The notes under the pieces are model-generated. The model did no database searches. It saw only the letters and a program-made list of their open reading frames with translations, and was not told the DNA's origin. This document shows positions 1 to 8,117 of a stretch of 17,258 nt of DNA, piece after piece (position 1 is the stretch's first letter; each line of letters begins with the position of its first letter). The stretch is from NCBI GenBank assembly GCA_002422045.1, contig DITG01000069.1, positions 31,317-48,574 of the forward strand, written 5' to 3'. The DNA comes from Acholeplasmataceae bacterium UBA6190. GTDB taxonomy: Bacteria > Bacillota_I > Bacilli_A > Acholeplasmatales > Acholeplasmataceae. A program made the translations under genes and the position numbers.

Positions 1-1058
1 GGAAATGCTAATTCATTATAACATAATTTAGTGAATTCTTCAGTAACGGCGTCGGAATTGTATGAAAATGTGAAAACTGCCACATTTTCAATCAGCGTCG
101 ACTCTGGAGAAAGTTCTATGGGTGTATGATTTGATGCTGTATCTGAAGTCACATAGGCTTCTCGATAAGCCTTAACAAAGCGATATTCCCTACCCAGTTC
201 ATAGGTTGAGTTTGGTTTTGAAGATAAGAGCATGCGCTTGATTTTTTCAACGGTATCGAAGGTGAGAGGCAGATGATGATACTCAATAAGATATGCGATT
301 GCATCATCTTGAAGGACCGAATCCCAAGTAGAAAATGAGTCCAAATTGATGATTCGAGTCGATGGTATATGTTCAATGGTTGTTTTTCTGATGAAGTGAA
401 AAGCTCTTGATAACTGAAGGTGGTATTGTTTGATCTGTTCGAGCAAATTATCGTTTTCTTGTTTCATGACAGGGATAATCGCGTGTCTATATCTGTTTCT
501 TAAATAGTAATTATCTTCATTGGAACTGTCGTTTAAGTAAAGGACATGATTCTCGGTTGCATAATCGATGAGTTCAGATTTGGAAGTGTATAAAAGGGGT
601 TTGACATAGATGAATTCGCCATCCTCGTGGATCATCTGCATCCCTGCGTAACCGAGCAGGTTGCTACCACGCGTCAGTTTCATCAAGATGTTTTCAAAGA
701 GATCATCGAGATGATGTGCGGTCACGATATAAGGTGTCTTATAAAGGCGAGCAACCTCCATCAAGTAGTGAGCTCTTAAGAGGTGAGCCTGATGATGAAA
801 ATTACCATCAGCAATATCAATGGTATAATAATGGAAAGGAATATTATGTTTTTTGGCAAACGTTTCGACAAGATCTTTCTCAATGATGGACTCATCACGC
901 TTTTGATGATTGAAATGGACAACAACCAAACGATAACCCGAATCCAGTAACATCGTCAGAAGCGACATCGAATCAATACCGCCGCTCACAGATAAAACAA
1001 GCGGATGCTTCATGGATACATGCAATTCCTTATGCAACAGAGTGATGATTGATTTCAA
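1..1058 (-). CDS. tilS: tRNA(Ile)-lysidine synthase, 3' part cut by window edge
   Basis: TilS ligates lysine onto C34 of the CAU-anticodon tRNA-Ile, making lysidine, so that the tRNA reads AUA codons; it is a cytoplasmic ATP-dependent enzyme. The translated minus strand shows the N-type ATP-pyrophosphatase P-loop SGGIDS at residues 25-30, a VVVHFNH segment at 45-51 matching the family's VDHxLR region, and TAHHLDDLFEN at 113-123 followed by LMKLTRG, matching the family's TAHxxDDxxETxLMRLxRG. About 352 residues are visible with no stop; TilS proteins usually have 400-470, so the C-terminal tRNA-binding part lies beyond the left edge. The start is TTG at 1058-1056, with GAGGTG at 1066-1071 ideally placed before it. 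The next in-frame ATG (1013) is only 12 residues before the P-loop end of strand 1 and would remove residues usually present. The identification is secure; the start is probable. Confidence 0.93.
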   Translation of the reverse strand, partial: MKSIITLLHKELHVSMKHPLVLSVSGGIDSMSLLTMLLDSGYRLVVVHFNHQKRDESIIEKDLVETFAKKHNIPFHYYTIDIADGNFHHQAHLLRAHYLMEVARLYKTPYIVTAHHLDDLFENILMKLTRGSNLLGYAGMQMIHEDGEFIYVKPLLYTSKSELIDYATENHVLYLNDSSNEDNYYLRNRYRHAIIPVMKQENDNLLEQIKQYHLQLSRAFHFIRKTTIEHIPSTRIINLDSFSTWDSVLQDDAIAYLIEYHHLPLTFDTVEKIKRMLLSSKPNSTYELGREYRFVKAYREAYVTSDTASNHTPIELSPESTLIENVAVFTFSYNSDAVTEEFTKLCYNELAF

Positions 1059-1085
1059 GTGGGTTCACCTCGTTTCTATGGTCAT

Positions 1086-1091
1086 ATTATA
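1086..1091 (-). promoter_or_regulatory. Extended -10 element for tilS
   Basis: On the minus strand this reads TATAAT preceded by TGA, an extended -10 (TGnTATAAT), about 30 bases before the TTG start. No good -35 lies 17 bases upstream (ATCAAA), which is common for extended -10 promoters. Function is inferred from sequence only. Confidence 0.6.
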
Positions 1092-1134
1092 TCACGCGAA
1101 CACACATTTTTGATGAGTATTATCCTAAAACCTA

Positions 1135-1143
1135 TGCTATAAT
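1135..1143 (+). promoter_or_regulatory. Extended -10 promoter for the Maf gene
   Basis: TGCTATAAT is a perfect extended -10, 25 bases before the Maf start codon. It is divergent from the tilS -10, so the two promoters share an intergenic stretch of about 110 bases. No convincing -35 is present. Confidence 0.6.
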
Positions 1144-1168
1144 GAGGTAGATTGAAGGAGGCATTTCA

Positions 1169-1723
1169 ATGCTTGTACTTGCTAGCAGTTCTCCAAGAAG
1201 AGCCAAATTAATGAAAGACGCAGGTCTCGATTTTATCGTTGAACCCAGTTACATCGATGAAGATATCGACGAGAAGATGAAGCCGACCGACTTTGTCATT
1301 GAACTTGCTAAGTTGAAAGCCGTCCATGTCGCAGGAAAGTATCCCAATGATATTGTCATCGGAGCAGATACGATCGTCGTGTATGAGGATCAAATCCTAG
1401 GAAAACCTAAAGACGAACAAGATGCTTACCGAATGCTCAAACTTCTTTCCAATGATCGACATATCGTTTACACTGCGGTAGCACTCGTCAAGGGTGAAAA
1501 AATCAAGACGTTTGTCTCAGAATCCGAAGTGTCGATGAAAAATTTATCTGATCTTGAAATATGGAACTACATTAAGACAGGTGAACCCATGGATAAGGCA
1601 GGCGCGTATGCCATTCAAGGGGAAGGTGGCAGTCTTGTCGACCACTACAAAGGTGATTTCTTCACGATTGTAGGTCTACCACTTAAGGATTTGTTGGAAG
1701 CACTCAAAACATTCAAATCATAA
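1169..1723 (+). CDS. maf: Maf family nucleoside triphosphate pyrophosphatase
   Basis: Maf/YhdE-type proteins hydrolyse non-canonical or excess nucleotides (dTTP, UTP, modified bases) to the monophosphate and pyrophosphate, a house-cleaning role; in Bacillus subtilis overexpressed Maf inhibits septation. The 184-residue protein has the usual family length and motifs: LASSSPRR at residues 4-11 (substrate-binding SxSPRR), GADTIV at 65-70 with the catalytic Asp, LGKP at 77-80, and the GAYAIQGEGG segment near 145-154. AAGGAGG at 1155-1161 sits 7 bases before the ATG. The gene stands alone between its own extended -10 promoter and a terminator, divergent from tilS. Whether it prefers dTTP/UTP (YhdE type) or m7GTP (YceF type) cannot be decided safely by eye. 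Confidence 0.93.
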   Translation: MLVLASSSPRRAKLMKDAGLDFIVEPSYIDEDIDEKMKPTDFVIELAKLKAVHVAGKYPNDIVIGADTIVVYEDQILGKPKDEQDAYRMLKLLSNDRHIVYTAVALVKGEKIKTFVSESEVSMKNLSDLEIWNYIKTGEPMDKAGAYAIQGEGGSLVDHYKGDFFTIVGLPLKDLLEALKTFKS

Positions 1724-1729
1724 ACAATC

Positions 1730-1761
1730 AAAGTCGTTTAAAAAAAGCGGCTTTTTCTTTT
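1730..1761 (+). terminator. Rho-independent terminator after maf
   Basis: AAAGTCG (1730-1736) pairs with CGGCTTT (1748-1754) with one G-T wobble, and the TTT/AAA bases inside can extend the stem. A T-rich run at 1752-1761 follows. It separates maf from the sugar operon. Confidence 0.75.
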
Positions 1762-1764
1762 GTA

Positions 1765-1795
1765 AAGACATAAAACGCTGATTTTATTATATAAT
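1765..1795 (+). promoter_or_regulatory. Candidate promoter of the glycosidase operon
   Basis: TATAAT at 1790-1795 is a perfect -10. A weaker -35-like AAGACA lies at 1765-1770 with 19 bases between. Transcription would start near 1802, giving a leader of about 27 bases. AGGAG at 1818-1822 is the ribosome binding site of the first gene, 6 bases before its ATG. Confidence 0.55.
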
Positions 1796-1804
1796 AAAAG
1801 AAAA

Positions 1805-1817
1805 GTAAAGCGTTTAC
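1805..1817 (+). promoter_or_regulatory. LacI-family-type operator candidate
   Basis: GTAAAGCGTTTAC is a 5+3+5 inverted repeat (GTAAA/TTTAC) with CG near its centre, the general shape of LacI/GalR/CcpA operators. It overlaps the predicted transcription start, where a bound repressor would block the promoter. Its right half matches the cre consensus, but the left half has GT where cre has TG, so a dedicated sugar repressor is as likely as CcpA. A looser repeat, TAAAA-6-TTTTA at 1771-1786, lies in the promoter itself. No regulator gene is in the window. Confidence 0.45.
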
Positions 1818-1828
1818 AGGAGTGTGTC

Positions 1829-3439
1829 ATGGACAACAGACAACCGTGGAAATCAAGTGTCGTCTATCAGATTTATCCCAGAAGCTTTATGGACTCTAAT
1901 GGTGATGGCATTGGTGATATACCAGGCATCATTTCTAAGCTTGACTATCTGCAGGATTTAGGCATTGATATCCTCTGGCTTTCTCCTGTCTACAAATCCC
2001 CAAATGATGATAACGGTTATGACATCAGTGACTATCTTGATATTCATCCTGATTTTGGCTCCATGGCTGACATGGATGAACTGATCTTACAGGCAAAACA
2101 AAGAGGAATTAGAATCATCATGGATCTGGTGATCAATCATACCTCAGATGAACATCCTTGGTTCATTGAATCTCAAAAGAAAGATAGTCCATACAGAGAT
2201 TACTATATCTGGAAGGATCAACCCAACAACTGGACCAGTTTTTTCAGTGGTCCTGCATGGGACAAAATCGGAGACAGTTATTATCTGCATCTCTTTTCCA
2301 AAAAGCAACCTGATCTCAACTGGCACCATCCTCCAGTCATGGATGAGATTCAAAAGATCATAAGATTTTGGCTTGACAAAGGCATTTATGGGTTCAGATG
2401 CGATGTCATCAATATCATTTATAAGTCATCATTAGCAGACGGTAAGAAACGCTTAGTCTTAGTGGGCCGAGAATTCTATCACTCTCAAGAAGGTTGCCAC
2501 AACATCTTGAAAACACTGAGGAAAGAAGTCCTTTCCAACTACGATTGCATGACCGTCGGCGAAACCGTGCTTGTCGATACCAAGCAAGCCAACGATCTGA
2601 TTCTGCCTGATCGAGAAGAACTAGATATGGTATTTGGTTTCGAACACATGGAAACTGACCAAATCAACAACAAATGGTTCAAAACACGTTTCAAACCGAT
2701 GAAATTCATGAAAGTCATTGCAAAATGGCAACAAGAAGTCTATTGGAATGCCAATTACTTGGAAAATCATGATCAACCCAGATCCATTTCACGATTTGGA
2801 AATGATCAGAAGTACCATGATCAAAGTGCTAAGATGCTTGCTACTCTTCTGTTCACACTCAAAGGCACACCCTATATGTTCGAGGGTCAAGAGATTGGAA
2901 TGACCAACGCCGACATTAAACGTCTAGAAGACTTCCGTGATATCGAAACTCACCGGATTGTTGCCCTTGCAAAGAAACTTCATTTCCCATCTTTTTACAT
3001 CAAACATATGTTAAAGACAGCATCAAGAGACAATGCAAGACAACCGATGCAGTGGAAAAAAGAAGGCGGATTTTCGACAGGAATTTCATGGCTAAAAATG
3101 AATGAAAACAAATCTCATATCAACGTTGAAGACAACTTGAAGAACACAGATTCAATCTTAAGACACTATCAGGAACTCATTCGTCTGAGAAGAACCAACG
3201 AAGTCTTGATTGATGGCTCATTTAAGCCATTGTACATGAAACATAATGTCTTCATATTTGAACGAAATCTCGCTGGAAAGACACTCATTACAGTATCCAA
3301 TATGTCTAAAAAGATTCGCAAGTTACCCAAATCTATCCAAGGATCCATTCTATTATCCAATATGCACAGGACAACACTTTCAAATCCACAATTAATGCCC
3401 TATGAATCCATACTGATTGTCAAGGAGAAACGCTCATGA
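1829..3439 (+). CDS. GH13 alpha-glucosidase, oligo-1,6-glucosidase type
   Basis: Retaining alpha-glucosidase of GH13, resembling subfamily 31 (oligo-1,6-glucosidase, isomaltase, dextran glucosidase). It would release glucose from the non-reducing end of short alpha-glucosides in the cytoplasm; there is no signal peptide. The 536 residues fit a complete enzyme: WKSSVVYQIYPRSF at 7-20, Ca-type loop NGDGIGD at 24-30, region I DLVINH at 99-104, nucleophile D192 in GFRCDVIN, acid/base E245 in VGETV, and NHDQ at 313-316 with the third carboxylate D315. The residue after the nucleophile is Val, which in this subfamily goes with alpha-1,6 rather than alpha-1,4 preference, so isomaltose, panose or similar compounds are likelier substrates than maltose. 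First gene of the operon; its stop overlaps the next start by 4 bases (ATGA). Family certain, linkage inferred. Confidence 0.93.
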   Translation: MDNRQPWKSSVVYQIYPRSFMDSNGDGIGDIPGIISKLDYLQDLGIDILWLSPVYKSPNDDNGYDISDYLDIHPDFGSMADMDELILQAKQRGIRIIMDLVINHTSDEHPWFIESQKKDSPYRDYYIWKDQPNNWTSFFSGPAWDKIGDSYYLHLFSKKQPDLNWHHPPVMDEIQKIIRFWLDKGIYGFRCDVINIIYKSSLADGKKRLVLVGREFYHSQEGCHNILKTLRKEVLSNYDCMTVGETVLVDTKQANDLILPDREELDMVFGFEHMETDQINNKWFKTRFKPMKFMKVIAKWQQEVYWNANYLENHDQPRSISRFGNDQKYHDQSAKMLATLLFTLKGTPYMFEGQEIGMTNADIKRLEDFRDIETHRIVALAKKLHFPSFYIKHMLKTASRDNARQPMQWKKEGGFSTGISWLKMNENKSHINVEDNLKNTDSILRHYQELIRLRRTNEVLIDGSFKPLYMKHNVFIFERNLAGKTLITVSNMSKKIRKLPKSIQGSILLSNMHRTTLSNPQLMPYESILIVKEKRS

Positions 3440-5763
3440 TCATCTACAACCATCCTTACTTCAAACTAGAGACTAAAGACCTTCACTACATCTTCTCAAT
3501 CTGTCCGACAGGTCAGCTCGAACACCTGTATTTTGGCAGAAAACTGGTGGATGAGAACTTTGATGCCTTACATGTCAAACTGACAGCAGGTGCGGGTTCA
3601 ACCATCGAATACAAGAAAGATTCTCATTCAACCATGCTTGACTTGATGCCTTTGGAATATTCAGGGATCGGAAAAGGTGATTTCAGACTGACCCCACTGG
3701 AACTGAAAATGCCAGACGGAACTTACGTCACTGATTTTGTCTTTGATTCATATGTGATTCAAAACTCAATCGTGAAGAGCAGGGAAGTACCAACTGCAAG
3801 AGCAACCGAGCAAGAAGCCACGAGTCTGATTGTCCTGATGAAAGATCATCATGCAAAACTGGATCTTCAACTCATCTACTCGGTATTTCCAGAAACCAAT
3901 ACCATCACACGTCGCGTGATTTTAACCAACCAAAACACATCAGAACTCTCCATCAGAAAGATCATGAGTCTGATGCTAGATCTATCCGAATCTGATTATG
4001 ATCTCATCACCTTTGATGGCGGATGGATCAAAGAAGCACACAAACATCTTAGACCTCTTTCATACGGAACTTATATCAATGATTCAACGACTGGCAATTC
4101 ATCGAATAGACATAATCCTGGCATCATCCTTGCTAAAAAAGGAACGACTGAAGATCATGGTGTTTGTATAGGAATCAATTTGGTTTATAGTGGCAATCAC
4201 TATGAGGCGGTTCAAATTTCCAATCATGGACTTCTCAGAGTGATGAACGGGATCAATCCACATTGTTTTGAATGGCCACTGAAACAAGGCCAGTCATTTG
4301 AGACACCTGAAGCTGTATTGACATATTCGGATCAAGGGTTCAATCTGTTATCGAAACACTTTCATGGTTGGATCAACAACCATATCGTACCTAGGCAATT
4401 CCAACATGTCACAAAGCCAGTCATCTTAAACAGTTGGGAAGCATTCTTTTTTGATTTCAATTATGGCAAGATCATGCGTCTTGCAAGACAAGCAAAACGG
4501 CTCGGTGTCGAGCTTTTTGTCTTGGATGACGGATGGTTTGGAAACCGTAACGATGACAAGAGAGGGCTTGGAGATTATTCAGTCAACAGACGAAAACTAC
4601 CTGGAGGGATCACACATCTTGCCAATCGTATCCACCATATCGGACTCAAATTTGGTTTGTGGTTTGAACCAGAGATGGTCAATCCGGATTCAAAGCTTTA
4701 TCGCGAACATCCGGAATATGCTGTCAAGATTGAAGGCAGATCTCCATCACTCGGGAGAAATCAGTTGGTGCTTGATTTGTGTAATCCAAAAGTCAGGGAA
4801 TACATCAAACACGAACTGATCAGAGTCATCCAGTCTGCAGATATCGATTACATCAAGTGGGATATGAATCGTCACATGACCGATATGTATTCGAAGCATG
4901 TTGAAAATCAAGGGATGTTTTTCCATAAATACATCTTGGGTCTCTATGAAATTTTGCATTATGTCAGAAAGAAGTATCCGAAAATCATGATTGAAACCTG
5001 TGCATCCGGTGGCAATCGTTTTGATTTGGGAATGTTGACCTATGGCACCCAAATCTGGGCATCTGACAATACAGATCCGATTGAACGACTCTCCATCCAA
5101 GAAGGTTTGAGTTATCTCTACCCTCAATCGACCATCAGTTGTCATGTATCCCTTGCACCGCATGCACAGACACTCAGAAAATCACCACTGTCGACAAGAT
5201 TCAATGTCGCAAGTTTTGGTGCACTCGGATACGAACTCAACTTGAGTTACGTGACACCCGCAGAGAAAAAAGAAATCAAAGAACAAATCAAACTTTACAA
5301 AGGATATCGCGGGGTGCTTCAATATGGAACATTCAAACGTTTTGATGTTGAAGACGCCAACCGAAAAATCTGGCAAGTGTCTAGAGGCGATACTCACTTC
5401 GTTGGCAATTTCCAATATCTTCAACAATCAAGTCCTAACTTAGAGACACTTTATGTGAAAGATTTGAAGCCGGATGCGTTCTACCGAATCCGTTCGGTCA
5501 ATCAGAGGATGCCCATTGACCGTTTTGGTCATCTGATTAGTCACGCACTACCCATCAAAGTACACCCTTCCGGTTTCTTAATGAGAACGTTGGGTAAGTA
5601 CAAGCAACTGGATAATGCAACCGAAGACTATGTCGCAAGCGGACAGGTGTTGATGAACGGACTGAAATTGAAACAGCAGTTCATGGGCACTTGGTACAAT
5701 GACCAGACACGCATCATGGGAGATTTTGGTTCACAACTCTATATCATAGAAAAGAAGGCGTGA
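3436..5763 (+). CDS. GH36 alpha-galactosidase
   Basis: Retaining alpha-galactosidase removing terminal alpha-linked galactose, as from melibiose, raffinose or stachyose. The 775 residues match full-length bacterial GH36 enzymes: an N-terminal beta-supersandwich (about 1-320), a TIM barrel starting near PVILNSWEAFFFDFN (328-342), LDDGWFG at 363-369, LKFGLWFEPEMVNPDS at 404-419, nucleophile D476 in IKWDMNR, ETCASGGNRFD at 520-530, and acid/base D544 in WASDNTDP, followed by a C-terminal beta domain. No signal peptide, so cytoplasmic. The start ATG overlaps the upstream stop as ATGA, with AAGGAG at 3422-3427 eight bases before it, indicating translational coupling. The MelB-like symporter in the same operon supports melibiose or a related alpha-galactoside as one substrate. 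Family and catalytic residues are clear; natural substrate is inferred. Confidence 0.94.
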   Translation: MIIYNHPYFKLETKDLHYIFSICPTGQLEHLYFGRKLVDENFDALHVKLTAGAGSTIEYKKDSHSTMLDLMPLEYSGIGKGDFRLTPLELKMPDGTYVTDFVFDSYVIQNSIVKSREVPTARATEQEATSLIVLMKDHHAKLDLQLIYSVFPETNTITRRVILTNQNTSELSIRKIMSLMLDLSESDYDLITFDGGWIKEAHKHLRPLSYGTYINDSTTGNSSNRHNPGIILAKKGTTEDHGVCIGINLVYSGNHYEAVQISNHGLLRVMNGINPHCFEWPLKQGQSFETPEAVLTYSDQGFNLLSKHFHGWINNHIVPRQFQHVTKPVILNSWEAFFFDFNYGKIMRLARQAKRLGVELFVLDDGWFGNRNDDKRGLGDYSVNRRKLPGGITHLANRIHHIGLKFGLWFEPEMVNPDSKLYREHPEYAVKIEGRSPSLGRNQLVLDLCNPKVREYIKHELIRVIQSADIDYIKWDMNRHMTDMYSKHVENQGMFFHKYILGLYEILHYVRKKYPKIMIETCASGGNRFDLGMLTYGTQIWASDNTDPIERLSIQEGLSYLYPQSTISCHVSLAPHAQTLRKSPLSTRFNVASFGALGYELNLSYVTPAEKKEIKEQIKLYKGYRGVLQYGTFKRFDVEDANRKIWQVSRGDTHFVGNFQYLQQSSPNLETLYVKDLKPDAFYRIRSVNQRMPIDRFGHLISHALPIKVHPSGFLMRTLGKYKQLDNATEDYVASGQVLMNGLKLKQQFMGTWYNDQTRIMGDFGSQLYIIEKKA

Positions 5764-8117
5764 TGGTCATGAGAAAAGATAGTCATCTCAATTTTGATTG
5801 GAAATTCGGTCCATTTGAAGACAGACATTTGAAAGGTGAAGGATATGACGCTCTGAAGCCTGTTGACCTCCCCCACAATGCTGTCGATATTCCATTCAAC
5901 AATTTCAATGAACAGATGACCTTGTCTGTCTTTTCCTATGTCAAGGCAGTGAGTGTTGATGATGATCTGAAAGGTCAGATTCTCAGATTGGTCTTTGAAG
6001 GCGTTGCACACCGTGCCAATGTCTACCTCAACTTGAAACACATCGGAGAACATTTGGGTGGCTATACCCCTTTTGAGTTTGAAATCTCAAAGGATGTCGA
6101 ATATGGGAAAGTCAATACTCTGCTTGTCGTTGTTGATACACAAGAACACCCTGATATTCCTCCCTTTGGCGGGGTTGTCGATTATTTAGGTTATGGTGGT
6201 ATTTACCGTGAAGTGCATATGATTTCAACGGATCCTTCATATATCAAAGATGTCTTTGTTGAACAAGATGGCACTCTGGACTTCAATATTCACCTTAGAA
6301 TTTCGAAACCTCATGGTCAAGTCCAACTACAGATTAAAGATATCGAAGGACACAAAGTTTACCATGAAAAATATGAAATGAATGTGTCCAATCACACCAT
6401 ACTCGTTCATTTGGATCACATCAGGCTCTGGTCGATTGATGATCCGCATCTCTATACCCTTCATGTCTCTTACATCAATGGCAAAGATAACGATCAAATC
6501 GATCAGAAGTTCGGTATTAGAAAAGCTATCTTTAAAAAAGACGGGTTCTATTTGAATGATCAAATGATCAAATTAAGAGGTTTGAACAGACATCAGAGTT
6601 ATCCTTATGTCGGATATGCGATGCCCAAACATGCTCAAGAAGAAGATGCGAATCTTTTGAAGTTTGAACTTGGTGTCAATATCGTTAGAACATCGCATTA
6701 TCCCCAGTCCATTCATTTCTTGAATCAATGTGATGCCATCGGACTTTTGGTCTTTGAAGAAATACCGGGTTGGCAGCACATTGGACATGAACTCTGGAAA
6801 GCAAACTCAATTCAAAACGCATCAGAAATGATCATCAGAGACAGAAACCATCCTTCCATCATTCTATGGGGCATTCGTATCAATGAATCTCCAGATGATC
6901 ATGATTTCTATCTTAAAACCAATGAGCTTGCACACCGCCTAGATCCATCCAGACAGACAGCAGGCGTTAGAAATTTCGCATTCTCAGACTTTTTAGAAGA
7001 TGTCTATACCTATAATGACTTTTCACATACGGGACAAAATCCAGGGTTAAGTGATAAAGACAAGATCACAAAAGACGTACCCTATTTGGTCACCGAATAT
7101 AATGGTCATATGTATCCTACCAAGCGTTATGATGACGAAACGCACCGCATCGAGCACAGCAAACGTCACTTGAATGTCTTGGATGCCATGATGAAACCCA
7201 AAAATGGCATCGCTGGGTGTATCGGTTGGTGCATGAATGACTACAACACACATCAAGAATTCGGCTCAGGGGACAAAATCTGTTATCATGGTGTCTTGGA
7301 TATGTTTAGAATTCCAAAGATGGCGTCTTATGCATACATGGCAGAAGGCAAAAAAGATCCGTTCATGGCAATCTCATCAACCATGAATATTGGTGAATAT
7401 CCTGGTGGCAATATCCCAAACGCTTTAGTCTTCACCAATTTAGACGAAATCAAACTCTATAAAAATGATGTCTACATCAAGACATTCAAACCCAACCGTA
7501 AAGCTTATCCAAATCTGGCGCATCCACCAGTTCAAATCGATGACTTGATTGGTGATACGCTGATGAAGCAAGAAAAAATGTCTGAATCCGACGCCGAAAT
7601 GACCAAACGGATCTTGAAATCCATCACGACCCATGGCAACCGATTATCACTCAAGCACAAACTTCAAACACTCTATCTCTTGAAAAAATACAAGATGACC
7701 TATGACGAAGGTGTCAAGATGTTCTTCAGATACATGAGTGGTTGGGGCAGTCAAGGTTTATCGTACCGGTTTGAGGGTTATCGAGATGGAAAACTTGTCC
7801 AAAGCATCACCAAAGGCAATACCCATCAAACAGAGTTGATCGTGGAAACGGATCAGCATCAACTGTCGATCGAAGATACCTATGATGTCAAACGGTATGT
7901 GATTCGTCAAGTGAATCAAAACAAAGAATTGCTGCACTATGCATTCGATGTGATCTCATTATCCGCTGAAGGTTCGATTGAAATCATCGGTCCAACGGAA
8001 GTCGCGTTGCAAGGTGGAGCAATAGGATTCTGGGTGAAAACCAAATCGATAGGCAAAGGCACCATCAGCATCAAATCAGCAGAAAAAACCATTCAAATTG
8101 GAGTCGATGTCGTTTGA
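5763..8117 (+). CDS. GH2 beta-galactosidase-like glycoside hydrolase
   Basis: GH2 retaining beta-glycosidase. Numbered from ATG 5763: sugar-binding jelly-roll domain about 1-155 (VFEGVAHRANVYLN near 77-90, FGGVVDYLGYGGIYREV near 135-151), Ig-like domain about 158-250 ending in FGIRK, TIM barrel from KLRGLNRHQSYPYVGYAMP (270-288). Acid/base is E375 in WGIRINES and nucleophile E445 in LVTEYNGH. The NRHQ motif is typical of beta-galactosidases, but GH2 also holds glucuronidases and mannosidases. The W-to-acid/base spacing is one residue longer than the common WSxxNE pattern. Residues about 545-784 form a less conserved C-terminal region. The start is uncertain: GTG 5760, ATG 5763 and ATG 5769 are all in frame; AAGAAGG at 5752-5758 suits the two ATGs, and ATG 5763 shares one base with the upstream stop. 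Cytoplasmic, operon member. Confidence 0.88.
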   Translation: MVMRKDSHLNFDWKFGPFEDRHLKGEGYDALKPVDLPHNAVDIPFNNFNEQMTLSVFSYVKAVSVDDDLKGQILRLVFEGVAHRANVYLNLKHIGEHLGGYTPFEFEISKDVEYGKVNTLLVVVDTQEHPDIPPFGGVVDYLGYGGIYREVHMISTDPSYIKDVFVEQDGTLDFNIHLRISKPHGQVQLQIKDIEGHKVYHEKYEMNVSNHTILVHLDHIRLWSIDDPHLYTLHVSYINGKDNDQIDQKFGIRKAIFKKDGFYLNDQMIKLRGLNRHQSYPYVGYAMPKHAQEEDANLLKFELGVNIVRTSHYPQSIHFLNQCDAIGLLVFEEIPGWQHIGHELWKANSIQNASEMIIRDRNHPSIILWGIRINESPDDHDFYLKTNELAHRLDPSRQTAGVRNFAFSDFLEDVYTYNDFSHTGQNPGLSDKDKITKDVPYLVTEYNGHMYPTKRYDDETHRIEHSKRHLNVLDAMMKPKNGIAGCIGWCMNDYNTHQEFGSGDKICYHGVLDMFRIPKMASYAYMAEGKKDPFMAISSTMNIGEYPGGNIPNALVFTNLDEIKLYKNDVYIKTFKPNRKAYPNLAHPPVQIDDLIGDTLMKQEKMSESDAEMTKRILKSITTHGNRLSLKHKLQTLYLLKKYKMTYDEGVKMFFRYMSGWGSQGLSYRFEGYRDGKLVQSITKGNTHQTELIVETDQHQLSIEDTYDVKRYVIRQVNQNKELLHYAFDVISLSAEGSIEIIGPTEVALQGGAIGFWVKTKSIGKGTISIKSAEKTIQIGVDVV

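Noticed and set aside
149..376. Minus-strand 75-codon frame at the left end
   Set aside because: It lies out of frame within tilS, whose own frame continues through the region with family motifs.
1060..1168. Riboswitch or T-box leader between tilS and maf
   Set aside because: The stretch is about 110 bases and is filled by two divergent -10 elements and ribosome binding sites; no structured leader is visible.
4747..5163. Minus-strand frame of 138 codons inside the GH36 gene
   Set aside because: The opposite strand codes for the conserved GH36 catalytic region; no start signal or recognisable motif on the minus strand.
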